Origin: an uncultured Lachnospiraceae bacterium
Lineage (GTDB): Bacteria > Bacillota > Clostridia > Lachnospirales > Lachnospiraceae
Length of the DNA stretch: 64,000 bases
Reading direction: 5' to 3'
NCBI GenBank assembly: GCA_910578555.1
Contig: CAJTPS010000002.1
Span: 63,880-127,879 of the forward strand
The translations under genes were made by a program, and so were the position numbers. This document shows positions 17,369 through 25,559 of this stretch, in pieces (the stretch's first letter is position 1; each line of letters starts with the position of its first letter). The notes beneath the pieces are model-generated. The model was not told where the DNA came from and ran no database searches. It saw only the letters and a program-made list of their open reading frames with translations.

Positions 17369-18352
17369 ATGGAAAAGAGAGCAAAAGGAAGAACACTTAT
17401 GTCATACGCACCGGATATCAAGGTCGTTGACTGTACTTTGCGCGACGGAGGACTGGTGAATGATTTCTTCTTTACCGATGAATTTGTAAAGGAACTGTAT
17501 CAGGCGAATATTAAATCGGGCGTGGATTATATGGAGTTCGGGTATAAGGCATCCAAGGAACTGTTTGACGTGAAAAAATTCGGCAAATGGAAATTCTGTG
17601 ATGATAAAGATATCCGTGCCGTCGTGGGGGACAATAAGACGGACATGAAGATTGCGGTGATGGCGGATGTAGGCCGTTGTGATTTCAAAAAAGATATTCT
17701 GAGTAAAAAGGACAGTCCGATCGATCTGGTAAGGATTGCAACTTACATTAACACGATTCCGGCGGCAATCGAGATGATTGAAGACTGTACAAAGAAGGGA
17801 TATGAGACTACCGTTAATATTATGGCGATATCAAAGTCCAACGATGCGGATATCGACGCTGCCTTAGAACTTCTGTGTCAGAGCAGCGTGGGCACGATTT
17901 ACCTTGTGGACAGTTATGGCTCTCTCTATCCGGAACAGGCGAGGCGCCTTGCCGACAGATATCTGGAGGCAGCGAATAAGTATGGTAAGAAGGTCGGCAT
18001 ACATGCGCATAATAACCAGCAGCTTGCGTTTGCCAATACGGCGGAAGTGGTTATTATGGGCGTCAGCTACCTGGACGCTACGGTGAGCGGTCTCGGACGC
18101 GGCTGCGGCAATTGTCCAAGCGAATTGCTCTTAGGTTATTTGAAAAATCCGAAGTACCGGATCAATCCGATTCTCAAATTCATAGAAAGGCAGATTGTGC
18201 CTTTGCGGGAATCCGGTGTCGTGTGGGGCTATGACGTACCGTATCTTCTGACAGGAATCCTGAATCAGCATCCGAAGACGGCGATTCAGTTCATGAAGGA
18301 GAAGAGACAGGATTATAATGATTTTTATCTGGAACTGCTGGATAACTTCTAA
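17369..18352 (+). CDS. Aldolase-like (HMGL / DRE-TIM) protein
   Basis: A TIM-barrel protein of the HMG-CoA lyase-like superfamily. VVDCTLRDGG is the superfamily's metal- and substrate-binding first strand, and GIHAHNNQQLAFAN provides the second metal-binding pair (HxH). LGRGCGNCPSELLL resembles the 4-hydroxy-2-oxovalerate aldolase family. The substrate is unknown. The ATG at 17369 follows GAGGAGGG; a second in-frame ATG at 17399 after AAGGAAG would remove 10 residues and is about equally good. It lies 22 bases after tyrS, so it is probably read through under T-box control. Databases sometimes label relatives with unrelated names; I would not go beyond aldolase-like. Confidence 0.82.
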   Translation: MEKRAKGRTLMSYAPDIKVVDCTLRDGGLVNDFFFTDEFVKELYQANIKSGVDYMEFGYKASKELFDVKKFGKWKFCDDKDIRAVVGDNKTDMKIAVMADVGRCDFKKDILSKKDSPIDLVRIATYINTIPAAIEMIEDCTKKGYETTVNIMAISKSNDADIDAALELLCQSSVGTIYLVDSYGSLYPEQARRLADRYLEAANKYGKKVGIHAHNNQQLAFANTAEVVIMGVSYLDATVSGLGRGCGNCPSELLLGYLKNPKYRINPILKFIERQIVPLRESGVVWGYDVPYLLTGILNQHPKTAIQFMKEKRQDYNDFYLELLDNF

Positions 18353-18384
18353 GAAATCAGGTCATTTTGAAGCTTGATATTTGC

Positions 18385-18404
18385 GACTTTGCGTTAGCAA
18401 AGTC
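18385..18404 (+). other. Hairpin upstream of the GH25 gene
   Basis: GACTTTGC (18385-18392) and GCAAAGTC (18397-18404) pair perfectly around GTTA. An alternative pairing of GCGAC (18383-18387) with GTCGC (18415-18419) would exclude it. No T run follows. Confidence 0.5.
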
Positions 18405-18446
18405 ATGCCACTTGTCGCGTAAATGTTCTGGAATGGAGATTAACAT

Positions 18447-20093
18447 ATGAAGAAGCTTGGAGACTGGGATGACGAACTGATAGATCTGGATGATGAATCA
18501 GATGATACGTATGCGGAGGATTATGACGAGGATTATGATGCGGGCGGCATGCCGCTTCCGGATAGAAAAATTGTGATTCCGGTAGTGATTGCGGCGCTGC
18601 TGATTATCGTGACCGTGGTCGGTATTGTTCTGACAGTCGTGCTAAAATCGGGGGATAAGACGGAACCGGTTATCCGATCAGAACATTCACCGGAAGCGGA
18701 GGTACAACAGCCGGAAAACGATCCGGTACAGACTGAAACGGCGGAAGAGGAGACTGGCGAAGAGCATGTGCTGCCGGAAGGGGAACTAGCAAAGGAAGAT
18801 GCGTCGGAGCCTGCGGAGTCCGAAGACCCGCAGGGAACAGCCATGAGTGCGGAGCAGGGAACGGAAGTGGATGTGGCAGCACTGTTATCAGCGAATCGTG
18901 TTGCGGAGACAAATCAGGTCACTATTGGTATTGATGTGGCAAGATACCAGGGAACCATTGACTGGGCGCAGGCGGCAGCATCCGGAATCGATTTCGCCAT
19001 GGTGCGGGTAGGCTACCGGGCGGACAGCACGAGAGAGATCTGTGCTGATACAAATGCGAAATATAATATGCAGGAGGCGCAGAAGAACGGGATCAAGGTG
19101 GGCGCGTACTTCTTTTCTACGGCAGTCAATGAACAGGAGGCTGTCGAGGAAGCAGACTGGGTGGCGGACTATATTGCCGGCTACCAGATTACATATCCGG
19201 TGGCATTTGACTGTGAGGGATTCGACCAGCCGGACAGTGCACAGTATGGTCTGACGAATGCAGAGCGCACGGATATTGCGATTGCGTTTCTGCAGGAAAT
19301 ATATAACAGGGGTTATACACCGATGTTTTATGCTTCCATGGGAGAACTGTCCGGCAGCGCGAAGTGGGATACGGAGAGACTGGAGAATCAGTATCGGATA
19401 TGGGTATCACAGTATCCGCCGGTACCGTATCCGGAGACAGCCAGGTCTTCTTACGGCGGTGTACATGCCATGTGGCAGTATACAAACCGCGGCACGGTGG
19501 CGGGAATCGACAGGCCGGTGGATGTGAATGTGGCATATTTCGGATATGAGGGCACTGCGGATGCACAGAGTCCGGATACGCCGGAAGAGGTGCATGCCGA
19601 TGTGGAAGCATTGATGAACTTTACGGAAGTGAATGAGACGGTGACGGCGAAGGATTCAACCAATCTTCGGAATGTTCCGAGTCAGGGGGAGGAGAGCGCT
19701 GTCGTGTACACGCTGAAGAACGGTGAGACGGCAGCGAGAACCGGTGTCAGTGACAGCGGATGGTCGCGGCTTACCTATGACGGGCAGACTGTCTATGCGG
19801 TGTCAAGCTATCTGACCACAGATCTCGGTTATCAGGTGCCGGTACAGGAAGGCGCGGGCAGCGGCGACGGATTGAAGACGAAGTTCGCAGAACGCAATGA
19901 TCAGGTAACGGCCAAGATTGAAGTCAATCTGCGGGCACTGCCCAGCGTAACCAATCCGGATGCCACGGTGGCTGCAGTATTACATAACGGGGAATATGTA
20001 ACCAGAACAGGTATCAATGAAGAGTACGGCTGGTCGCGGGTGGACTATAACGGACAGACATTATACTGTATCAGCAGTTATTTAATGAATTGA
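18447..20093 (+). CDS. Membrane-anchored GH25 muramidase with two SH3 domains
   Basis: A probable peptidoglycan hydrolase. A strongly acidic cytoplasmic tail (residues 1-40) is followed by one transmembrane helix (42-66), an acidic Pro/Glu/Thr-rich linker (70-150), a glycoside hydrolase family 25 domain (about 158-366) and two bacterial SH3 repeats (about 395-462 and 487-547). The GH25 catalytic acids are visible as D163 in GIDVARYQG and D255/E257 in AFDCEGFD. The SH3 repeats, each ending in a YAVSSYL or YCISSYL type strand, should bind the wall. This makes a type II membrane protein working on the outside, perhaps in wall growth or division. It ends its cluster before a bidirectional terminator. 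Confidence 0.9.
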   Translation: MKKLGDWDDELIDLDDESDDTYAEDYDEDYDAGGMPLPDRKIVIPVVIAALLIIVTVVGIVLTVVLKSGDKTEPVIRSEHSPEAEVQQPENDPVQTETAEEETGEEHVLPEGELAKEDASEPAESEDPQGTAMSAEQGTEVDVAALLSANRVAETNQVTIGIDVARYQGTIDWAQAAASGIDFAMVRVGYRADSTREICADTNAKYNMQEAQKNGIKVGAYFFSTAVNEQEAVEEADWVADYIAGYQITYPVAFDCEGFDQPDSAQYGLTNAERTDIAIAFLQEIYNRGYTPMFYASMGELSGSAKWDTERLENQYRIWVSQYPPVPYPETARSSYGGVHAMWQYTNRGTVAGIDRPVDVNVAYFGYEGTADAQSPDTPEEVHADVEALMNFTEVNETVTAKDSTNLRNVPSQGEESAVVYTLKNGETAARTGVSDSGWSRLTYDGQTVYAVSSYLTTDLGYQVPVQEGAGSGDGLKTKFAERNDQVTAKIEVNLRALPSVTNPDATVAAVLHNGEYVTRTGINEEYGWSRVDYNGQTLYCISSYLMN

Positions 20094-20166
20094 CGAAACC
20101 AAAATATTATGGAATGCTTGATCCGGGAGAGGTTTATAGCAAAAATACGGGAATATAAGGCTGAAC

Positions 20167-20213
20167 TTAAAAAAGATATATGACAGGGATTATCTGTCAT
20201 ATATCTTTTTTAA
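20167..20213. terminator. Bidirectional terminator between GH25 gene and aroC
   Basis: A perfect 20-base stem (20167-20186 with 20194-20213) with an A run on one side and a T run on the other, so it works for both strands. The aroC stop codon lies at the loop, and the last codons of aroC form one arm. Confidence 0.9.
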
Positions 20214-21290
20214 ATGTTCCAGTTTAGCACCTGCATTCATGAGAAGTGCATCTGCGATGGTGAGCGCGGCCATTGCTTCCACGACGACAACGGCGCGGGG
20301 AACAATGATGGGATCATGCCGGCCTTTAATGGATACTTCTATGTTTTCCCCCTGTTTATTGACGGTTTCCTGCGGAGAGAAGATAGACGGCGTTGGTTTT
20401 ACATAAGCGCGCAGCAGGATCTGTGATCCGTCGCTGATACCGCCCAGAATGCCGCCGGCGTGGTTTGTGCGTTTGACAACCTGCCCGTCCTGCATATAGA
20501 AAGCATCATTATTGCCGGAACCGTGGCGGGAGGCGACTGCTGTGCCGTCGCCGATTTCTACGGCTTTGACAGCGCCTATGGACATGACCGCTTTCGCCAG
20601 ATTCGCGTCCAGTTTCTCGAAGACGGGGTCGCCAAGACCGGCGGGAACACCGTCGACTGCGCATTCGATCACACCGCCGGCGGAATCATAACTCCGCATA
20701 CAGTCTGCAAGAAAAGCTTCCGCTTGAATCGATGCATCCGGGTCAGGCATACAGGTAGGAGTCGAGAGGATAGCATCCCGGTCAAACTTATCCATGTCAA
20801 TTACAATCGGACCGATTGATTTTGTATATGCCGTCAATGTAATGCCGAATTCTGCAAGAAGTCTGGCGGCAACTGCGCCTGCGGCAACACGTCCGGTTGT
20901 CTCTCGGCCGGAAGAACGACCGCCGCCCCGGTAGTCGCGAAAGCCGTATTTGGCGTCAAATGTATAGTCGGCGTGTCCGGGCCGGTAATAATTGGCAATC
21001 TCGCTGTAGTCAGAGGAGTGCTGTGAAGTATTGCGCACCATCATGGAAATTGGCGTTCCCGTGGTGCGGTCTGCGAAGACTCCTGAGAGTATCTCCACCT
21101 GATCCGCTTCCTTCCTCGGCGTAGAGATTCTGGTCTGTCCGGGCTTGCGCCGGTTCAGATAAATCTGGATATCCTCGGCGGTTAAAGGCAGACCGGCGGG
21201 ACAGCCGTCTACCACGACGCCGAGTGCTGCACCATGGGATTCCCCCCATGTCGTAATCTGAAAAATGTTTCCGTAAGATGAACCTGCCAT
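20190..21290 (-). CDS. aroC: Chorismate synthase
   Basis: Converts 5-enolpyruvylshikimate 3-phosphate to chorismate using reduced FMN, the last shared step of aromatic biosynthesis. The family signatures are present: GESHG near the N-terminus, RPGHADYT, the FMN/phosphate region RGGGRSSGRETTGRVAAGA, and SRHGSGNNDAF with GGILGGISDG later. The length of 366 is standard. It is a lone gene without other aro genes nearby. A GAAAGGATT site lies upstream of the ATG on the minus strand. Confidence 0.96.
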   Translation of the reverse strand: MAGSSYGNIFQITTWGESHGAALGVVVDGCPAGLPLTAEDIQIYLNRRKPGQTRISTPRKEADQVEILSGVFADRTTGTPISMMVRNTSQHSSDYSEIANYYRPGHADYTFDAKYGFRDYRGGGRSSGRETTGRVAAGAVAARLLAEFGITLTAYTKSIGPIVIDMDKFDRDAILSTPTCMPDPDASIQAEAFLADCMRSYDSAGGVIECAVDGVPAGLGDPVFEKLDANLAKAVMSIGAVKAVEIGDGTAVASRHGSGNNDAFYMQDGQVVKRTNHAGGILGGISDGSQILLRAYVKPTPSIFSPQETVNKQGENIEVSIKGRHDPIIVPRAVVVVEAMAALTIADALLMNAGAKLEHLKKIYDR

Positions 21291-21720
21291 GTTTATAATC
21301 CTTTCTAACTTGTATATTCACAAAAAATTAGATGTTAAAAGATTTAATTGTGTGGCAAAAACTTAAGAGGTGTGAAATATTTGGAAAATAATATGAAGGA
21401 TAACCTGCATTACAATAATAACAAACGGTATGTTAAATTATGGATTAATTTCCAAACATATCTGATAACTTCTGCTTTGCCTATACGGAGTATATCATAT
21501 CTCAGTATAGAAATAAATATTTAGATCGTCTGTTTGTTTTAAACCTTTTTTTCGCAAAAAAAATGTTGATTTACATAAAATAATAGTGTACAAATAAATT
21601 TTATGTGTTATGATATCAATTAGAGTTAAATGTTGTATCTGGTCGGGATGAAAGTATCTAACAACAGAGTATACATAAAATAACTGGAACGTACGGACCA
21701 TAACAGGTTTGAGGAATCAG
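21291..21720. other. AT-rich intergenic stretch
   Basis: A 430-base spacer between the divergent genes aroC and the VanY-type gene. It is clearly more AT-rich than its surroundings. I find one candidate promoter (21566-21594) and a near-repeat of TACATAAAATAA at 21572 and 21673. No open frame or RNA structure could be supported. Confidence 0.5.
21566..21594 (+). promoter_or_regulatory. Candidate promoter of the VanY-type gene
   Basis: TTGATT (21566-21571), 17-base spacer, TACAAA (21589-21594). Fit is moderate; a TATGAT at 21609 could be an alternative -10. The leader would be about 120 bases. Confidence 0.45.
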
Positions 21721-22818
21721 ATGAAAAAGACATTTCGGGAAAGAACTATATCCAGATTTTCGAGTATTGCAAAAAAGAATAAATATATGCGTTATCCGTG
21801 CCTTGCGGCGCTTTCTGCCGTTTTAGGGGGTTATCACATCGGAAGGCATTTTGTGACGAATACCAAACGTTATGCCAGCGTTGTATTTGTTATCCTGTTT
21901 TTCATGACAAGCTGCAGTTTTTCTTTTGCGGTTTTTGCGGAGAAAACGGGTTTTATCAAAGCACAGGAGACGTACAGCGCCATCGTTGAGGATTCCGATG
22001 TCATGCTGGCGGTAGAGATGGATGCAGAGACGGGTAGCACTGATTTGGAAGAAGACGGTCTGGATGAACTGGATTTGGACTATGATCCGGAAACAGATCT
22101 GACAGATGTTGATGTCTATACGCTGGATGACATTCTGGAGAGCAGGGAGGACTATCAGCTTAGAGATGACCGGCAGGAGAACGATGGCCAGGAAGACGGA
22201 GAGACGGTGCAGCTGTCGGAAGATTTTGAATTTGATTCGTCGGACTGGAGGCTTATTCTGGTCAACAAGCAGCATCCGATTCCGGAAGGCTATGAATTTA
22301 ATCTGGGCAAGACAAAGGACAACAGAACAAAAGACAGTATATTGTGCGATGACAGGATCATTGAAGACTTGCTGCTCATGCTGCAGGCTGCCCAGAAGAA
22401 TGGATTTAATCTGGGTGTCAGATCTCCGTATAGGACATCGGACAGGCAGGAAGCGAATTTTAATGACAGAATCAGATATTATATGCGACAGGGATTGTCT
22501 TATATGGATGCCTACAAAGAAACATCACAGGTGATCACGGTTCCGGGCTGCAGCGAGCATGAGATCGGTTTGGCGGTGGATATTACTTGTGATACATATA
22601 TTCCATTGCTGCAGGGATTTGCGGACACTGAGGAGGGAAGGTGGCTTGCGGAGCACAGTCATGAATTTGGATTCACACTGCGGTATCCTTCCGGCAAGGA
22701 GTATATTACAGGCATAGAATATGAACCGTGGCATTTTCGTTATGTGGGCAGGGAGGCTGCCAGAATTATGCATGACGAGAATATATGTCTGGAGGAGTTC
22801 TGGGACAAGTATCTGTAG
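21721..22818 (+). CDS. VanY-type D-alanyl-D-alanine carboxypeptidase
   Basis: A metallopeptidase trimming the terminal D-Ala of peptidoglycan. A basic cytoplasmic start is followed by one hydrophobic helix (about residues 45-68). Then comes an acidic, Asp/Glu-rich linker of roughly 100 residues and a VanY/DacB-type domain. The zinc motifs are present: SEHEIGLAVD (SxHxxGxAxD) and EPWHFRYVG (ExxH). I prefer ATG 21721 (after GAGGA); a TTG at 21709 would add 4 residues. The layout (short tail, one helix, acidic spacer, wall enzyme) resembles the GH25 protein two genes earlier. It is 18 bases upstream of tgt, which looks functionally unrelated. Confidence 0.9.
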   Translation: MKKTFRERTISRFSSIAKKNKYMRYPCLAALSAVLGGYHIGRHFVTNTKRYASVVFVILFFMTSCSFSFAVFAEKTGFIKAQETYSAIVEDSDVMLAVEMDAETGSTDLEEDGLDELDLDYDPETDLTDVDVYTLDDILESREDYQLRDDRQENDGQEDGETVQLSEDFEFDSSDWRLILVNKQHPIPEGYEFNLGKTKDNRTKDSILCDDRIIEDLLLMLQAAQKNGFNLGVRSPYRTSDRQEANFNDRIRYYMRQGLSYMDAYKETSQVITVPGCSEHEIGLAVDITCDTYIPLLQGFADTEEGRWLAEHSHEFGFTLRYPSGKEYITGIEYEPWHFRYVGREAARIMHDENICLEEFWDKYL

Positions 22819-22836
22819 AGTGGAGAGAACAAAGCA

Positions 22837-23985
22837 ATGTACAGTATATTAACAACAGAAGGAAGAGCAAAGCGGGCGCAGCTGGAAACCGTACACGGGA
22901 CGATCCAGACGCCCGTGTTTATGAACGTGGGAACTGCGGCGGCCATCAAAGGAGCCGTGTCTACGGAAGATCTGGAAGGGATCAAGACGCAGGTGGAATT
23001 GTCTAATACGTATCATTTGCATGTGCGTCCCGGAGATGAGATCATAAAGAAACTAGGTGGTTTACATAAGTTTATGTCCTGGAATAAGCCGATACTGACG
23101 GATTCCGGCGGATTTCAGGTCTTTTCGCTGGCCAGTCTGCGCAGGATCAAGGAGGAGGGCGTTTACTTTCACTCCCATGTGGACGGCAGGAAGATTTTCA
23201 TGGGTCCGGAGGAGAGCATGCGAATCCAGTCTAATCTGGCTTCTACGATTGCGATGGCGTTTGACGAATGTCCGTCCAGTGTGGCGGACAGACATTATGT
23301 AGAGACTTCCGTGACACGTACCGCCAGATGGCTGGAGCGCTGCAAGGCAGAGATGAACCGCCTGAACGGACTGGAGGATACGATTAACAGGAAGCAGCTC
23401 CTTTTCGGCATTAATCAGGGTGCGGTCTATGACGATATCCGGATCGATCATGCCAGACGGATATCGGAGATGGAATGTGACGGTTATGCACTTGGCGGTC
23501 TTGCCGTGGGTGAGAGCCATGAGGAGATGTATCATATTATAGAAGAAACGGTTCCATATCTTCCCAAGGACAAGCCCACTTATCTTATGGGAGTCGGCAC
23601 GCCTGCGAATATTCTGGAAGCCGTGGAGCGGGGAGTGGATTTTTTTGACTGCGTATATCCCACGCGCAACGGCAGGCATGGACATCTGTATACAAATCAT
23701 GGAAGAATCAATCTCTTTAATGCGAGGTATGAACTGGATGAGAGACCGATCGAGGAAGGTTGTAACTGTCCGGCCTGCAGAAGATATTCGAGGGCGTATA
23801 TCAGACATTTGCTGAAGTCGAAAGAGATGCTCGGTATGCGGTTGTGTGTCCTGCATAATTTGTATTTCTATAATACGATGATGGAAGAGATCAGAGACGC
23901 GTTAGACCGGGGCGGGTTTGCTGCCTATAAGCGGTACAAGCTGGACGGACTGCGGCAGAGCGGGGAAAACGGTACGGAAATCTAA
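22837..23985 (+). CDS. tgt: Queuine tRNA-ribosyltransferase
   Basis: Exchanges guanine 34 for a queuosine precursor in tRNAs for Asp, Asn, His and Tyr. DSGGFQVFSL holds the first active Asp, and FDCVYPTRNGRHG holds the nucleophilic Asp and the tRNA-binding part. The zinc site is CNCPACRRYSRAYIRHL with a later His. Length (382) is normal for the bacterial enzyme. yajC follows, the common tgt-yajC arrangement, though here yajC has its own promoter in between. queA is not in the window. Confidence 0.97.
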   Translation: MYSILTTEGRAKRAQLETVHGTIQTPVFMNVGTAAAIKGAVSTEDLEGIKTQVELSNTYHLHVRPGDEIIKKLGGLHKFMSWNKPILTDSGGFQVFSLASLRRIKEEGVYFHSHVDGRKIFMGPEESMRIQSNLASTIAMAFDECPSSVADRHYVETSVTRTARWLERCKAEMNRLNGLEDTINRKQLLFGINQGAVYDDIRIDHARRISEMECDGYALGGLAVGESHEEMYHIIEETVPYLPKDKPTYLMGVGTPANILEAVERGVDFFDCVYPTRNGRHGHLYTNHGRINLFNARYELDERPIEEGCNCPACRRYSRAYIRHLLKSKEMLGMRLCVLHNLYFYNTMMEEIRDALDRGGFAAYKRYKLDGLRQSGENGTEI

Positions 23986-24002
23986 AAAGAATCTAAAAAG
24001 GC

Positions 24003-24031
24003 TTGTTTTCTTATTTTGTTTTGTGTATGAT
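24003..24031 (+). promoter_or_regulatory. Promoter of yajC
   Basis: TTGTTT (24003-24008), 17-base spacer, TATGAT (24026-24031), in a T-rich stretch between tgt and yajC. Confidence 0.6.
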
Positions 24032-24106
24032 ATGTTTTAATTGTACAGGCATATGACTTGGCGGAAAAGCTGCCGGATCATAGAGGAATATATGGAGGAA
24101 AAAGAT

Positions 24107-24424
24107 ATGGGCATTTTATTGACAGCCGATGGAACTGCGGCGGCAACGGGCGGCGGTATGATCATGATTTTATATATCGTTGTGATTGTGGCGTTTATGT
24201 ATTTTATTATGATTCGTCCACAGAAGAAGGAACAAAAGAGAATGGCGGCGATGTTAGCGGATATGTGTGTGGGCGACTGTGTGCTCACGACAAGCGGCTT
24301 CTACGGCATCGTAATTGACATTACGGAAGACACGATTATTGTTGAGTTCGGCAGCAACAAGAACTGCCGTATTCCGATGCAGAAGTCGGCGGTTGCACAG
24401 ATCGAGAAGGCTGATGCGGAATAG
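24107..24424 (+). CDS. yajC: Preprotein translocase subunit YajC
   Basis: A small accessory subunit of the Sec translocase (SecDF-YajC). One transmembrane helix (MIMILYIVVIVAFMYFIMI, about residues 18-36) is followed directly by the hallmark RPQKKEQKR. A short beta-rich cytoplasmic domain (GDCVLTTSGFYGIVIDI) ends the protein. The ATG at 24107 is chosen because GGAGGA lies about 8 bases upstream; the frame is open further back, but that part does not look like YajC. 105 residues is the normal length. secD and secF are not adjacent. Confidence 0.95.
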   Translation: MGILLTADGTAAATGGGMIMILYIVVIVAFMYFIMIRPQKKEQKRMAAMLADMCVGDCVLTTSGFYGIVIDITEDTIIVEFGSNKNCRIPMQKSAVAQIEKADAE

Positions 24425-24438
24425 TAGTACAGAGAGTG

Positions 24439-24464
24439 AAAAGCGGGCTTGCCCCGCTTTTTTT
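24439..24464 (+). terminator. Rho-independent terminator after yajC
   Basis: AAAAGCGGG (24439-24447) and CCCGCTTTT (24453-24461) pair across a 5-base loop and are followed by further T residues to 24464. Confidence 0.88.
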
Positions 24465-24539
24465 GTTGTTAGAATGTACGGAAAAGGTTTTCTATAATAA
24501 AGTTTTTTTGTAATTCTATACAAAATATGAAAGAAGCTA

Positions 24540-24568
24540 TTGACAGTGCATACCATATCGTGTAGAAT
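24540..24568 (+). promoter_or_regulatory. Strong promoter of the lipoprotein gene
   Basis: TTGACA (24540-24545), 17-base spacer, TAGAAT (24563-24568): nearly consensus. Just downstream, ATTGTGTT and AACACAAT (24574-24592, 3-base gap) form a perfect inverted repeat at the expected start of transcription, a likely operator or 5' hairpin. Confidence 0.8.
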
Positions 24569-24622
24569 GCGGAATTGTGTTAAAAACACAATGACTTGTC
24601 AACGTAAAGGGAGGAGAAAATT

Positions 24623-25201
24623 ATGAAGAGAAAAACATTGAAATTAGTTGCTTGTGCAGCAATTATGGCGCTTACATTATCCATGACTGCATGCGGCGGT
24701 GACGACGCGGCGGCTACAACAGGAACTGAGACCACTGACACAGAGCCTGAGGTTGAGGCAGACGCAGAGCCTGAAACAGAAGCACCTGCAGAGGATACGG
24801 CCGACGACACAGAGGCGGTTGCAGATGACGCAGAAGAGACGGCAGATGATACTGCAAGCGTTGATGGTTACACAACATTAGAGGATTACTATAGTGATCC
24901 TACTGTTCAGGCTGCATTGGACGGCATGTTCTCTTCTATGGCAGGCGACGGTATGGAAGCAGCTTGTGAAGTAAAGGGCAATGAGTTTACCGTAATTATT
25001 AAGATTACGGACAGTTCCATGATCGTTGACGGTATGGGTGAGGCTCTTGCTGCTGCATTAGACGCACAGGAAGATACATTTAAAGAGCAGGTTAAGCAGT
25101 TCGATGATGTGATTGGACAGGAAGGTGCAAGCACAGTCGTTATGCGCTATACAGACCCTGATGACAATGTTCTTGCCGAGAAAGCATTTACAGCGAACTA
25201 A
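24623..25201 (+). CDS. Small DUF4854-type lipoprotein
   Basis: An exported lipoprotein of unknown function. A signal peptide (basic MKRK, hydrophobic core) ends in the lipobox LSMTAC, so Cys24 would be lipidated. The next 60 residues are an extremely acidic, Ala/Thr/Glu/Asp-rich spacer. The C-terminal domain (LEDYYSDPTVQAALDGMF onward, about residues 85-192) resembles the DUF4854 proteins common in Firmicutes. The codon choice is strongly biased and the promoter nearly consensus, which suggests high expression. Monocistronic, with a terminator after it. Confidence 0.85.
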   Translation: MKRKTLKLVACAAIMALTLSMTACGGDDAAATTGTETTDTEPEVEADAEPETEAPAEDTADDTEAVADDAEETADDTASVDGYTTLEDYYSDPTVQAALDGMFSSMAGDGMEAACEVKGNEFTVIIKITDSSMIVDGMGEALAAALDAQEDTFKEQVKQFDDVIGQEGASTVVMRYTDPDDNVLAEKAFTAN

Positions 25202-25263
25202 GCAGGAGCGGATGGCTTGCAGATGCACATTATTGCAGGCTGTAATGAAACAAAGTAAAAATG

Positions 25264-25294
25264 AGAGACGGACCGGGATGGTTCGTCTCTTTTT
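25264..25294 (+). terminator. Terminator after the lipoprotein gene
   Basis: AGAGACGGACC (25264-25274) pairs with GGTTCGTCTCT (25280-25290), with one G-T pair, followed by TTTT. Confidence 0.85.
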
Positions 25295-25376
25295 GCTACA
25301 GGAAATTTCCGGTAACGGTTCAGCCTTACACGATATGGCGGGTGAAATCGTTCTGTTTCCGGCAGACAAACTCTTC

Positions 25377-25405
25377 TTGAAATTTATAGAAGAATAGACT
25401 ATGAT
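25377..25405 (+). promoter_or_regulatory. Promoter of leuB
   Basis: TTGAAA (25377-25382), 17-base spacer, TATGAT (25400-25405). It leaves a leader of about 145 bases before leuB. Confidence 0.7.
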
Positions 25406-25468
25406 AAATAAGTGAGTTTTTGCGATAAATGACATGGATGATTCGTGTGAAAATTTTTTCATACGCGG

Positions 25469-25531
25469 GATTTGTGTCTGCGCACACTTGGCACAAACTC
25501 GTCAAATGCGCCGTTTCAACAGAGTTGAAAC
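25469..25531 (+). other. Hairpins in the leuB leader
   Basis: TTTGTG and CACAAA enclose a GTGT/ACAC pair at about 25470-25496, and GTTTCAAC (25513-25520) pairs perfectly with GTTGAAAC (25524-25531). No T run follows the second hairpin. A 42-codon frame from 25429 crosses the leader but has no cluster of Leu codons, so classical attenuation is not supported. Confidence 0.5.
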
Positions 25532-25559
25532 AACAGCATGTGCAGAAATGGAGATGAAT

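Noticed and set aside
25429..25557. Upstream open frame as leucine attenuator peptide
   Set aside because: 42 codons are open before leuB, but Leu codons are few and scattered, and no terminator with a T run follows.
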